A DNA stretch of 64,000 nt from Irpex lacteus (taxonomy: Eukaryota; Basidiomycota; Agaricomycetes; Polyporales; Irpicaceae), in NCBI GenBank assembly GCA_001986395.2, contig MQVO02000015.1:248001-312000 (forward strand). The letters run 5' to 3'. The notes below the pieces were generated by a model. That model worked only from the letters and a program-made list of their open reading frames with translations. It had not been told where the DNA came from and did no database searches. Both the position numbers and the translations under genes were made by a program. This document shows positions 8,801 to 19,692 of the stretch, one piece after another (position 1 is the first letter of the stretch; each line of letters begins with the position of its first letter).

Positions 8801-11310
8801 ACGAGAGGCGGAAGGGAAAGGGGAAGGTAGTGGAAGGAGGGAAAGTTTGAAGGCTCGCCTGAAGCCAGGCATCCTCACGTATATAGCCTGGTTATAGCTG
8901 AAGCGCTAAAGCCCCGCTCCCCGTCTCACTATGGCGGGGGTCGATGACGTGCAAGACGTTGGAGGCGTAGGCGCCGCACGGGGCGCGATCGAGCTGAGAG
9001 CTGGAAAGAGCTGGACGTAAGCGCACGTATATGAGCAAGGATGAACTGGGTAGGACATGTTATACCTGGGTACACCACGTAGGGAAAGGTAGACCATCCT
9101 ATCCCACTGTAACCCATGGTGGGTTGTGTTGGTCAGGTCAGTTCTCGTTTCCACACTCTGCAATAGCGTGAGAAGCGTTTATCTACGCCACCACGTAAGA
9201 TAAAACTAGTTCCCGATTTGATTATTTTCCCGATGTATATTTAGTTGGGACCAATGGCAGTAATTGCGAACTCTTTGCTGCTGTATCAGGCGTGAAGGGT
9301 TCCGGAATTCCGCTTGCATATTGTATGGTCCAGATGTCGGATCAGGCGGGAAAAACTGCCAAGGAAGTGACCCTGAAGAGCTTCCTTGAGCAGCTTCGTC
9401 AACTCGGTGTTAACCCCGAGTATACTCTTTCGGATAAAGATTGGTCGGAGATCAACGCAATGCGAGCCGTCTGGCCTCGAGCAAAGCATCAGCTCTGCTT
9501 TTGGCATGCGCTCCGTGCTCTGAAGCAGCGTCTGTCCAGGAGTAAAGAGACTCCTGCACCGTATGATCCAGCTGCTGCACATAAGGAATTCTCGTTTATT
9601 GATGAGACGTTTGTGCCCAAAGCGCAACAAACCACTAGTAACGTAAATTGAGTTCGCTGCTACCGACATACTGGTGCTGATAAAATCTACAGATTCCACC
9701 CCCGCCAGAGAAGCCACTCGCACGACTGCGATTCATCTTTAAGGGTCGTACTCTTCCGATCACCCCTGCACTCTCGAAGATTAAAATCCCCGCTCGTCCG
9801 GCACCGGACCCTGAACCTGATGACGGTTCCGACTCTGATGAAGACACTTTCTGGAATAAGGCTGACGTCGAGGGCTATGACTTATTTGCTGAGGACAAGG
9901 ACAAGAGAATCACAGATGAGGGTGATGGCTGGATGAGCGATAACAGCGACGACGGGGTGTTTGGAGATAAGGAGGACATCCGTCATGAGATATTCAGGTT
10001 TGAACAAGATCCAGCCAATCTCGATGATGCAGAAGAGGTCCCACTGGAGGAGTGTGGCACAAAGAGCAAGGATGTGAAGTACGAATTCTGTCCGCCAGCC
10101 CACCGACTCACCGTGCTTCGATTATTTGCCAAGCACGCCTCTCAACACTCACTCCTACCGGAACGCCATGGCCAGCCAAGAAGTGCTGAGTTAATCCGTC
10201 GCGATGCAGTTACAGAAATGTACACTCATTGCTCACGGAACAACTTGTGCGAAGTCTGGGCGTACTTGTGGAACTCGTGGTACCGTGCCGAACGATGGCC
10301 TCTATGGGCTCGCTCTGCACATCCAACTTCTATTCCAGTCCACCGAACGACAATGATGGTAGAGGCTTTGTGGCGCAACTTGAAGCGCCTCGTACTCCGA
10401 TCGTTCAATCGCCCGCCACTAGATCTCGCTACCTATGTCATCATTACCCGAGCAGTCCCTCCCTACCGCTTCACTCTACGAAATCTACTGTTCGAACGTG
10501 GAGGCGGTCGCTACAGGACCCTTACGCATATGCAAGTCGCATTCAAACGAGCGTGGCTACGATTATTGAAAGCACCAATCCACGGTACCTACAACACCAA
10601 CCTCGCTAAATGGACGTGTGACTGTGGTGCACAGAAGTATCATGCCAACCTTCTCTGTAAGCACCTCGTGCAGGCCGTAGGCTCTGTCGACTCGCGCTGG
10701 TGGACAACAGTCATCAGATATAATAGACTTCCGTTCTACACTGTACCTATCGCCGGCGCTATCGCAGATCCACCCGAAAACAACGCCGATCGCCCATGGC
10801 TTGAGGACTCTGATGCGGAAGTCGATGGCATTCTCGATAGGACTCCTACCTCAAGTCCCGGTCCCATCCATCCATCTCCCAATAAGGCAGCTCCCACTGG
10901 ACATGACGGGTTGATGCGTACGAGAGCAGGAGGCGGGGCAGGGTTTGATGTAAGTTCACTCAGGCTCTGGTCTTACTATATCACTCACACTCGCTCGGAA
11001 CCATCAGATCGACGACGAACCGCACGAGAAGATCAAGCAGAAGGTGTCCTTGTTGCGCTACCTGGCAGACACCATGGACCATCAAATCGAAAAGGGCAAT
11101 TGGAATTGGCTCGAGCGTATCGCGCCGAAGTTGCGCACTGCCACCGAACTCGCACAAGACGTCCAGAAACATGAGGGTCGACGTACTATGGGTGTGACTA
11201 ATGGGAGGCGTAACGACCGTAAATCTATACCGACACATCTCATAGGGTATCACTTCCGTTCGTCGTCAAGCCCTCAGCCTGGTACTTCTGCTTCAGGTGT
11301 TGATAGTTAA
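2805..11310 (+). CDS. MULE transposase, 986 aa, six exons
   Basis: Exons 2805-3211, 7358-7655, 7712-8009, 9245-9642, 9693-10949 and 11008-11310 join in one frame to the stop at 11308-11310. Exon 1 encodes a zinc-finger-like region (CIRCG ... SKCAACM, about residues 5-40) and an acidic linker. Exons 2-3 carry the basidiomycete MULE N-terminal block (FSCAQ, CSGWLFVTV, HHPAYLDLSLPDKWK). The catalytic core starts at MDST|FGTN across the exon 3/4 junction and includes SDKDW and LCFWHALRAL, the usual MULE motifs. Exon 5 carries a SWIM-type zinc finger (CDC...CKH, about 10616-10665). Introns 1 and 3 hold the two nested transposons and remain in phase with GT and AG ends. The ATG at 2805 was chosen over upstream near-cognate codons. 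Transposition activity is an inference. Confidence 0.88.
3385..4585 (+). CDS. Tc1/mariner (DDE_3, IS630-like) transposase, 326 aa, five exons
   Basis: Exons 3385-3597, 3648-3788, 3841-4037, 4099-4302 and 4360-4585 keep one frame. The N-terminus is a helix-turn-helix region (MSRRHISKELKTIVLRL; LSTQDVSRLTEVSDRTVRRI) followed by GRPRAL, typical of DNA-binding heads of this family. The catalytic triad is visible: Asp in FADETHFN (exon 3), Asp in LVMDNASIHH (exon 4) and Glu in DLNPIEEAF (exon 5), with 34 residues between the second Asp and the Glu once the last 57-nt intron is removed, so DD34E. That intron is also readable in frame, so retention would insert 19 residues and alter spacing. The length is normal for the family and no break is seen. 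Confidence 0.9.
4735..6715 (-). CDS. Passenger protein of the Tc1/mariner element, 590 aa, function unknown
   Basis: Exons on the minus strand are 6715-6334, 6257-5986, 5918-5679 and 5613-4735. All introns are 65-76 nt with GTGAGT or GTAAGT donors and AG acceptors, and the frame is maintained to the stop at 4735. The first 125 residues are Pro/His/Tyr-rich and probably disordered. Residues about 128-215 (FRFQVVVVTGKERREFTFH...WEELHREV...LLCRLTG) look like a compact alpha/beta fold of unknown family. A Lys/Arg patch (TSKKGKKRSRADD) is a possible nuclear signal, and the C-terminus is strongly acidic (ends NDEEF). It lies tail to tail with the transposase, 149 bp apart, wholly inside the element's TIRs. 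It may assist transposition or be captured host sequence; neither is shown. A TATA-like run lies at about 6765-6779 upstream. Confidence 0.7.
6716..7329. other. Right-hand non-coding part of the Tc1/mariner element
   Basis: About 610 bp between the passenger start and the right TIR. Plus-strand frames at 6796-7017 and 7063-7545 exist, but no conserved motif or splice pattern supports them. It contains the promoter of the minus-strand passenger gene. Confidence 0.5.
8050..9237. mobile_element. Non-autonomous TA-flanked element, 1184 bp, nested in intron 3 of the MULE transposase
   Basis: Left end 8052-8066 (CATCGCGAAAATAAT) and right end 9221-9235 are inverted repeats with one mismatch in 15. 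They are flanked by TA at 8050-8051 and 9236-9237. Removing 8052-9235 plus one TA leaves a 49-nt intron running from GTGAGT at 8010 to TTTAG at 9244. The interior shows no transposase motif and only short frames. It is a Tc1/mariner-type passenger of another family than the element at 3265-7354. Confidence 0.85.
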
Positions 11311-11395
11311 TTATCTCTATTTATCTGTTTCCTTTTATTGTACAAATAGACACTTCAAGTTTGACATCGTGCGCGTTGAACGACGAGCATCTCTA

Positions 11396-11510
11396 AGTAC
11401 GTGCGCCATGTCGCCGGCGCCCCGCCATCAACCGCATCAAGTAGCCACGCTATCGGCTTGTGCCGAGCGCTCGGCTGCCGACGTTCTCAGTGGGCCATCA
11501 ACGTCAAGTC
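11396..11510 (-). repeat. Right terminal inverted repeat of the MULE
   Basis: Reverse complement of 2572-2687. It ends at 11510 and is followed directly by GTAGAGA, which also directly precedes the left repeat. Confidence 0.95.
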
Positions 11511-12211
11511 GTAGAGAGGATCTCAACAAATATTGGTTCGACTCAATCCGAAGCAGGTAGAGGCTGAACCCTGCAGCTATCCCACCTCAGTGGCTGGTCC
11601 TGTCCAGATCTGGCATTGTCTGCTCAGTTGCAGCAGCAGCCTACATCAGATACCAGTCATTGAGTCCAGCTTGACATCAAAGTCTAGCATTCATCGCTGT
11701 ATATCACCGCAGTAAGACAGATGTAGAGCGTGAGTCGCCCAAACCATTCCAAGTTATTTGACGTCATTCCTTCCAGTCTAACCTCTCATTCTCAGATATA
11801 GGAACACAGAGAGATCAGCTTCTATCCGCCTCCCCTCTCGGCTTGCAATTGCTGCCTATCCGAACCCAATCTGCCTGTCAAATCGGTTGATTTAGGTGTG
11901 TTATGCCCAGGAGCTGCTCCATAATACCGACCTTCTTCACATACTGAAGCAATCCGTGACACATTACATAGGAGTGTGCATCTCAGCCGTGGTGGTATCA
12001 ATCATGGAAGTTCGGTCTTGTCGTAGGTTAATTCAACGAACCTTTTCTTCGGCACGCGTTCGAAGGAACTCTGATATCTCAGCGCTCAACGCATCCAGTG
12101 ACTATGCCGCACCTTGTATCCACCATCTCTGATGAGATGGGGCAGCTCTCATAGATAAAGCTACACAGAGACCCTCTCCTATACTCCAGCTCTACTCTTG
12201 ACTCATGAATA
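11511..12211. other. Right flank of the MULE, no gene seen
   Basis: Starts with the right target duplication copy (11511-11517). It contains only short frames, none with a recognisable motif. Confidence 0.5.
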
Positions 12212-14212
12212 ATGACGCCCTCTATTGGCACTATCGTCGGACCATTGCTAATCTTTGCATGTCTGGCTTTCATGTAAGTGAAAAATCATGTTGCGATCTA
12301 TCAAGTTCCAGTTGTTCTATCTCCCTGCTGGCGTACTAGGACTGACGTATGGGCCTTACAGACTGTTTGGAGCATTTATTGCCCAGTTATACTATTATTA
12401 TGTGACTTTTAGGCATGATAATCGCAACCTGAAGATATACGTGTGGTTAATGGGGTAAGACATTCATAATCTATAAATTAACTCTTCGAGTCTGCGGGGC
12501 TATTACTGACGAAACCTGATCTTGTCAGTTTAATCGAAACGCTACATACGACCCTATGCCTCATCTTTCTTTACTGGTACCTTGTTACACAGTTTGGAGA
12601 TGTGCTCAATGGCTTGGATCGTATTCACTGGTTAGTCCAATACATCATATCTATTGTGAATCGGCTCCTGAATGAAGACCTCTGTTTTACTGACATAGGA
12701 GTATCGAAGTCGGTATTATGTGTCTCCATCATTACACCACTGGACACTCACGAGACGTCCGATGTAGGCTACAATCATAGTGGAGGTAAGTCCACCATTA
12801 CAGGGTCTGGCTATTCAAGTTGAAAGGTGGTTCCCGCAAGGTTGTTATCGTATTTATGGCCCAAGGGTGAGTCACCGTCACGATACATCGTCTAGGAGTA
12901 CCTCACAAACGTCATGGTGGGACTCGGAACGATCATGATAGCTTATATTGCTGGCGTATCTGGCATGGTGAATCATATCAATACTCGTACATAACTAAAT
13001 TCGATACTGACGCGAGTACATAGTGAGCGATGGGATGGTCGTCGTGACAGCGATTCCGGTGCGCTATATCTCTCGCTTGTCGTCCCCCATCGTGATACTC
13101 ACGAGACAATGCTGCTACTTCAAACAGGGGTTCCTATCTTTTGCACGCTTCTGTGAGTGCCATTACTAATACCTTCGGCATTCTGGCTGCTGATGCTGAT
13201 ATAATTAATCTGAAGGTGGTGGCCTGAGTATGTACCTGCCATTCATGTTGATATAGCAAGGACAGTCGACTGATATTTCACTCTGGGACCAGCATGCTTT
13301 ATACTGTCGTGAGTCCTCCAATTCGATGTCTACCCTTGTACTCTCAAGATTAAGAGCTTAACTCGAACCTCTGCCATCTTCAAGGGTTCCATCGCACCGC
13401 TGGGAGACGTTAATCAGTCGTGTCGTGTTCAAGGTAGCGGGCGATCAATTACATGCACTGGAAAACGCTGTTGAATTCACTGCCTATCACTAGGGCGCGT
13501 TGACAGCAACATATGCAACTGAGCTGTTCACCGATGTCACAATCTCAGTTATATTTATCTTTTGTCTGCTGAGGAGGCGTAGCAGTGCCATGCACTTCAA
13601 GCGGTGAGTCACGTTCGGATGGCCATGATATCTTTCTGACTAGGTATATATTCCGCAACGCTTGATAGGACAAACGACATTGTGGAGAAGCTGGTGTACT
13701 ATGTCATTAACACTGCCATTGCGAATATGTAAGTCATTCGATTCCTTAGGAGGGTTGGAACTCTAATGATTCTGCAATACAGCATCTGCTCTATCGGGGT
13801 GATCGTTACGGTGAAAGATGTTCGAAGTATCGACAATATGAAAAACACTAATCGTTACAACAGCTTCACGCAGCGGAAGGAAGCCTCGCTTTTATAGGAA
13901 TCATCGAAATGAGGTGCAAACGTGCGTAGTTGTGTCGTTTCCTTGCTCTCTTGGCAGCCGGGGCTTAACCCGGTTTCTCCAGTATATGCAAACGTTATGA
14001 TGGCACTGTATGTCGCAGGCCTCCATCACCTGTCCTTCTGGCTGAGACTCAGTGTGTTCATCCATGACTTATCATGCAGGCTCAACGCGCGAACCGTCAT
14101 CTTCAAGAACCGGGATATCGAATTGACTGCTCTTGGTGGACGCAACAGGGTACCTGTACGTCTTCAAATCTCGATGAACAGCCTGACTGAACAACGGAAA
14201 CCGACCTTCTAA
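12212..14212 (+). CDS. Multi-pass membrane protein, DUF6534-like, possibly degenerate
   Basis: The first exons are clear: 12212-12273, 12362-12454, 12529-12630 and a fourth from 12699. They encode MTPSIGTIVGPLLIFACLAF, then FGAFIAQLYYYY and IETLHTTLCLIFLYWYL, three membrane segments in the order seen in the basidiomycete DUF6534 family. Later exons at about 13497-13602, 13671-13728 and 13785-13830 encode ELFTDVTISVIFIFCLLR, TNDIVEKLVYYVIN and IICSIGVIV. An exon at about 13975-14010 joins to one at 14080 as VYANVMMAL|LNAR, the family's usual C-terminal motif. The middle (12700-13490) could not be joined cleanly, so it may have many tiny exons or be a pseudogene. Function is unknown. Confidence 0.55.
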
Positions 14213-14554
14213 GAAAACACAGGTACATATCTATACCGATACGATCGTCCACCGAACTTCCAATGTCACGGTACGAGTACTCACAAGCACATGCCAGCAA
14301 TTTGCCTGAAGTATACTGCATCTTATTACAGGATCATAACAGCGGCGATTCCGAAAACCAGGGATTGGAGATATTAGATGTCAAAGGGGCGCAGCATATT
14401 ATTTCCTGAATTTCGCACCCTTTACTGAACCAAACATTTGTACTTGAGGCCTTGCTATACTGATTCCATGCTACTGATATAACACTGTACTACTACCTAT
14501 AACTACATGCCAAGGATCAAGTTCACAGAAATACCAAGGCACCTATCTCGCATA
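14213..14554. other. Intergenic between convergent membrane-protein genes
   Basis: Nothing recognised; presumably 3' untranslated sequence of both genes. Confidence 0.45.
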
Positions 14555-16280
14555 CTACGGTTCTACTCCAAGCGGCGAGTCAGCAGGCTGCGTACTTGGA
14601 TTTGAGGTAGGTAAGTCGAGGTCTGGAGATTTCCAGAATGACATGAGGCGGATTGCTTCTGAGAAGACGGCCTCATCTCGTTCTTTCCATGGCTGAGCGA
14701 GATACGGCCGTGATGCTTGTGTCATGTTCAGCTAAATTCAATTAGTAAATTCTTGTGCAGAAGACAAATTTAAAGTTGTACGATCTACTTACCAGCATAC
14801 GACACGACATTATTGAATAAAGGACTGGAACTAGTCTGAGGATGAAATTAGCATAGCGAAAACCCTGCAAGCGAAACAACACACTCCGGTAATGCGACAT
14901 ATAATCCAGACTACAAGAGCTCGAATATCAGTACTGCTATACTAAGTAGCGATAGAATGGGAAGTGTGACTTACACTGGCTCTTGTCCAAACGACGAGAT
15001 CCGCAATTATGACAACAAAAGCAAGCCCGAAGTAAAGTAATGAGTCACGGAGCATCGTGTAAAGGAGACTGGGTGTAATATTGGCTGGATCTCGAGCACA
15101 GTTGATCGACCTGACTATGGCCAGCAAGAAGAGGATCCCGTCGAAGGTCGTGGCAGGTACCCAATACACCCATGGTTTATATCGCCAGTTATTCGGGATG
15201 CATCCTGACGCTTGCAGAGTTTTATTCACTGATTATTGTAAGCATGTGGACCAGGATAAAAAGGGTCGGACTTACATCCGTGGCCCGTCTCCTTGGAGAG
15301 AATGGCAGAGAAGACGATTTGAACCAGCAGGACGGCGGCTAGAAAACCATAGAGCCCATAAAGGAGAATCCTATTCATATCGTACATCGCATATATTCGA
15401 AGGATAAGAATGACTATGATAACAGTTCTGGTTAGCTAGATTGTTGGCAGTGGCAAGGAGTGTCAACCTACCGGCGCCCAGGGTTTGGGTCACAAGCTCT
15501 GAGTAAACAAACCATGCGTAGGAGAACTTGCACCTGTAACGATCAAGGTTGAGTATATCTCGTAGTAGCAATACGGACAAAAGATAGAGAACCTACGCCT
15601 GATATTTAATAATCCCCATGGGTCAAAGAGAGATTCAGGATGACACAAATTCTCTGCTTACCAAGGTGGTATCGTGATCAATAAAGAGCACTAACGAACG
15701 GTCAATCCCTCGACGAATTGTTGAACAACGGCGAGGCGACTCGCCTATGACACTTGGTCTGAGAATTGGCGTCAGACAGTGAATACTCAATACTTCGGAT
15801 GTATACTTACAGTAGACTCATAATTCTACCAAAGTTGATGCACACTGTCAAGCTGCGACGTTGGAAGTTTGTAGCGGTGACTTACGTCCAATACCTGGTC
15901 TGCCCATATACACGTTAACAGCTGATCGCAACAGCTCATACGAGGCACATACCAGAAGGAATAAAAGTTTTCCTGTGGTCCGTTTCTGTGACCACATGTA
16001 CAGAACCTACATGACCGTTGAAGCAGGCGGAAGGCTATTGAACACCAGGGGATACTGACTTCGTCGGGAAAAGTTAATACTGTGGGAGTGCTTCAGTATA
16101 GCAACGCTCAAGGAAAGATGGAAAATAACCACATACTGTAATCGTATATAAGCAGAGCGTAGGTCATCACTGTAAAAGAAAAATAAGTCGGTCGTCGTCT
16201 AGGTTGAAGGAAACGGCACGGCTCACACCAAACCGAGCGAGTAAGACGGAAGTCCCAGGCAAGTTCAAGTAAGTGCCCAT
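14555..16280 (-). CDS. Multi-pass membrane protein with DUF6533-type N-terminus
   Basis: Reading the minus strand from the ATG at 16278-16280 with short introns removed gives YALLIYDYILTFPDE|VLYMWSQKRTTGKLLFLL, which is the DUF6533 signature (LLVYDYxLT...W...GKxLFxxxRY). A later exon (about 15430-15290) gives TVIIVILILRIYAMYD followed by a long hydrophobic helix. Another (15228 down to about 14975) gives WVYWVPATTFDGILFLLAIVRS and LLYFGLAFVVIIADLVVW. The last exon ends in a hydrophilic tail with stop at 14555-14557. The donor after FPDE is GTCAGT, weaker than usual. The fold predicts about seven membrane helices. The biological role is unknown for the family. Exact boundaries of several small exons are uncertain. 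Confidence 0.68.
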
Positions 16281-18281
16281 GGCCAGGAACGGTAGGAAAA
16301 GAGGACATGGCTGCCTTTTCTGTAGCACAAACTCAACCATCTCTCTCATTTATAGCGATCAAGTTGCTGTATTCTGGTTTTGGGGCAGTACTCGCCGTCT
16401 GCAAGACGTAAATATCAACAAGTATTGCTTGCTTTCTCTAGAAAATTCAGCGTAAGTGGGTCTCATCAATAGTTGGAAGATACGAACGTACTTGGGTAGC
16501 TAATCTCCACCCCAATCTCTGGCTCATACCGCAGGGAATAGTTCGCGGAGTCTGCACATACATCGTGGCGACGAGAGTCTCAGGATATATGTGTGATATC
16601 ACGTAAATCAGAGCAACGTGTCGTGCCTGCGTATTTCTGCGATTGCTGGGTGACGGTCATTCGGGATCGAATGAGTGTCTATCATCGCATCAGCGGCGTA
16701 GAACGTGGTTTTCTCCCGCGAACGCGTGAATTCAGAAGTCTACTGCAGTACCGGGATTCTCCTGATTTCCATAGACACGGGAAAGGAATGTCTAGCGAGA
16801 TGAAGCACGCTCTGCTTGGCCCATTTCAAACGACCTTCGATAAAAATGACTGTAAGTTTGGTTGTCATCCGAGCAATATAAACTGAATGAACCTGCCAAA
16901 CACGCATCCAAATGTCAGCCCTACATACGATAGATCCGAAGAATCACCCAACGGAATGGTACTTTTAGAGGAATACTCTATTCCACGCCTTCAACACCTG
17001 GTAGGTGGCGTCACAGGTTATCAGTCGAGGCTTCTGCTTCGTACGTTCGATACACAGCAGATAAGATGCTATGCGAGCGGTGCCGTCGACCCTGGTGGCG
17101 ATGTGTAGTTTATTCTTATTCAATCACCGGTAGACTTTCCAGGTCCCTCGCAGGTTCGATGTGAAAGGTAGGTTCTTCCTATGCCAATTGGAAGCCGTAC
17201 TAAACACAGCGTGATACGTTAACGAGCGGTCGGCTAAATGTTCCAATGGGACGTACCGAGAGGCCAAGAATAGAGCGCAGCTGCTTCTTGGATTTCTACA
17301 GGTAAAAGTGAGGTTCACAACAGATGACTGGACTCGGGTCTTGCTGTGTGCATGAGACTATCGTACATCTTGTACGGATGAACACCGCGTTTTGTGGAGC
17401 TGACCGTCGCTGAGTTTAGCTATTACGGATTCAAATCCACAACGTGTACTATGTAACAATAGTCTGGACCTGCTGGGGGACCCTGCAATTGTATCAAATG
17501 TCAAACATGAGAAAACATGAGCTGATACTAGGCCACTCACTGCACTACCTAGTTTATTGGGATGGTTCCGTCAATGAACGTTCCAAGGCACGTGGTGGTA
17601 CGGGTCAAAGCTGCAGTTGGGTGGCAAGCGCCGAGGACTTTGCGGGTATTGGTGGAAAGCTTCGACACGACGGACGTCAAATCTTACAGGAAAAAAGGTA
17701 GAAAGCTTCGATGAATAGATGGAAAAAAGAAAGCTTCGATGAATCCTGTATGATACACGTTACTTCCAGTACTGGTCAGTCCAAGCCAAAATGACTGCAA
17801 GTTTGCATGATAGACGGTCTGGTGGACTCGTCTGTTACGCGTTGCGTAGGACCCGTACCTAGGGATTGGCAGGAGACCCAGAACTCCAAGACGAAGCTTC
17901 GAAGAGTCCCAGCGCTGCACGTAAGAAAGCATTGGTATTGAACGTTGAATGTTAATATCGAAAACCAGGTGTTGTACATGCCTCACGGCTTGCGCAGTAG
18001 CGACCGCCACCAAACCAAAACCATGGGTCACTCGGATCCGTTGTATGGTACAGCGGCGGTATTCCCAGGTTTTCACTAGGGGTCCAGGCTACCGGTCACC
18101 TCTTTTGCGACCTACACAAACAGGGACTGAATTGTATAGGTGGTAAGCATATGAGAAAGAATTTGCCACGGGCTTACCGGGCTAACCAAAACTCTCCTTC
18201 GCCACAAGTATAGTGTAAAGACGAACAAAGTTAATTCAACGAGTCACTGTTCACTAGTAGTATTTCCCTGACCCCGTCCCT
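16281..18281. other. 2-kb stretch with no recognisable gene
   Basis: Contains scattered frames of 60-130 codons, none with a family motif. The short unit GAAAGCTTCGA occurs three times at about 17657, 17702 and 17729. It may be decayed coding or transposon sequence, but I can name none. Confidence 0.45.
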
Positions 18282-19163
18282 TCAAGCACCAGCATCCCCT
18301 CTCATACCAGTTTCCACCCTCACGCCAGACGAACTGCCCTCTCCAACCAACCGCCCCTCACACCTAAGAGCATCCTCAAACGACTGCCGCTGCCACCTCT
18401 CAATCGTGAGTCCCTCAACGTACAAACGGATCTCAGCGACCAACGCAGCACAAGCCCGCATATCCTCCGTCTTCATCTCGACGTCACCCCCCTCATTCTC
18501 ATTCTCCTGACCGGGTTGATGATACTTCTTGTGGTCCTCGTCAAGACGGGAGAGAGCATACAGCGTCGGCGACGACAGAGAAGTTTTCACACCGGCGCGA
18601 GGTCGTTTGGCTTTTGTCTTTGTCTTTGCTTTCGCCGAGCCACGCGACTTAGCCGTGCGGTCCTTGTTGTTGTTCTTGTTCTCGTCGCGTCCTTGTTCCT
18701 GATGTTCGACGAGCGCACGCCTCCTCATCGCCTCCACAAACGGGTCGTACGGGGGCCTCGGCAACGTCGTGACTTTCTGCTTGATGTCCAAGCACGCGTA
18801 GAGCAGCGTGATAGTGTCCACGGTTTGGATGTATTCTGCGTATCCTGGGTCTTCTGGTGTCTGCGAGTGCGGTGATGAGCAAAGTACTCACTACGCAATA
18901 CAGTGAACGGTACGAACCTTGGTCAATTTTATCATATCCTCTACGCGCTGCATAAAAGCCTCGAGGGAGGAGATGTAATCTGCCTCAGACAAACGCGTCT
19001 TGAGGTCATCATGGGCGACGGATGCCACGGTAGACATGTCAGGTGTGATCTGTCGAGCAAGGAAATGTGGGACGTGTGGAGCGGGGGCTGGAACGACTGG
19101 TTGGGCTAGGTTTTTATACGATTCAGAGGATGGCGAAGACGTTATACGACGATGCTTGGCCAT
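18282..19163 (-). CDS. Hypothetical charged protein, 274 aa, two exons
   Basis: Exon 1 is 19163-18918 and exon 2 18860-18282, joined in phase across a 57-nt intron with donor GTTCGT, which is unusual but used in fungi. The protein starts MAKHRRITSSPSS and has helix-rich segments (LSEADYISSLEAFMQRVEDM; YAEYIQTVDTITLLYACLDIK). A very basic Lys/Arg stretch (KAKTKTKAKRPR) and an acidic stretch follow, then a helical C-terminal third. The pattern suggests a nuclear, perhaps DNA- or chromatin-associated protein with coiled-coil elements. I recognise no family. Confidence 0.6.
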
Positions 19164-19692
19164 GGCCAGCTTGTCATGGCACCAAAGACCACGTGTGATG
19201 TCCGAGATCTGACCTTTGGGCCTTCGAAATCGTGATGGCGGCCTTGGGTGAATGCCTCACAGCAGGCCATAGCAGAATAAAGACGTTCTCAGTCTTTGTT
19301 GTGCGATGTGATAATCTGCGATGAAATGCAGAGGTCAGTGTCTTTTTCTCTGAGAACAGTGCTTGACGTACAATGTATGCTAGTTATCGCAGTTTATGAC
19401 GCCTATCATGATCAGTAGGGGGGCCAGTCACACTTACCTACTGCTTCGCAATGCCTTATCACGTTCTTGTATACCACATACCAGTCTATCGAACAGCTCA
19501 AGATTCAAGCAAAGGCACGCACAGAGACATATATTAGCAGCTTGGGTTTCATAAATCATGCAGATCGATTTTGCGAGAGTGCCATAAAAAGAGGGATACA
19601 TGAAGGCGTGCGTGTGGTGGCGGGTGTGGTGTGCGGGAGTCCCCTCCGGGAATGCTACAAGGACAACATCGAAAGCGAATAGATGAGAACGT
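19164..19692. other. Intergenic, no gene seen
   Basis: Lies between the hypothetical-protein start and the eL39 stop codon. Short frames only. Confidence 0.4.

Larger units (their letters stand above)
2572..11510 (+). mobile_element. Mutator-like (MULE) DNA transposon, complete, with two nested transposons
   Basis: The ends are inverted repeats: 2572-2687 and 11396-11510 match as reverse complements except for about three differences, one of them an indel near the inner end. The element is bordered by identical 7-bp direct repeats GTAGAGA (2565-2571 and 11511-11517), consistent with a MULE target duplication, though the usual size is 8-11 bp. Inside is a full-length MULE transposase in six exons. 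Two unrelated TA-flanked elements sit inside its introns (3265-7354 and 8052-9235). Subtracting them and one TA copy each gives an ancestral element of about 3.66 kb. Near-identical TIRs, a perfect target duplication and an open reading frame suggest recent insertion. Confidence 0.93.
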
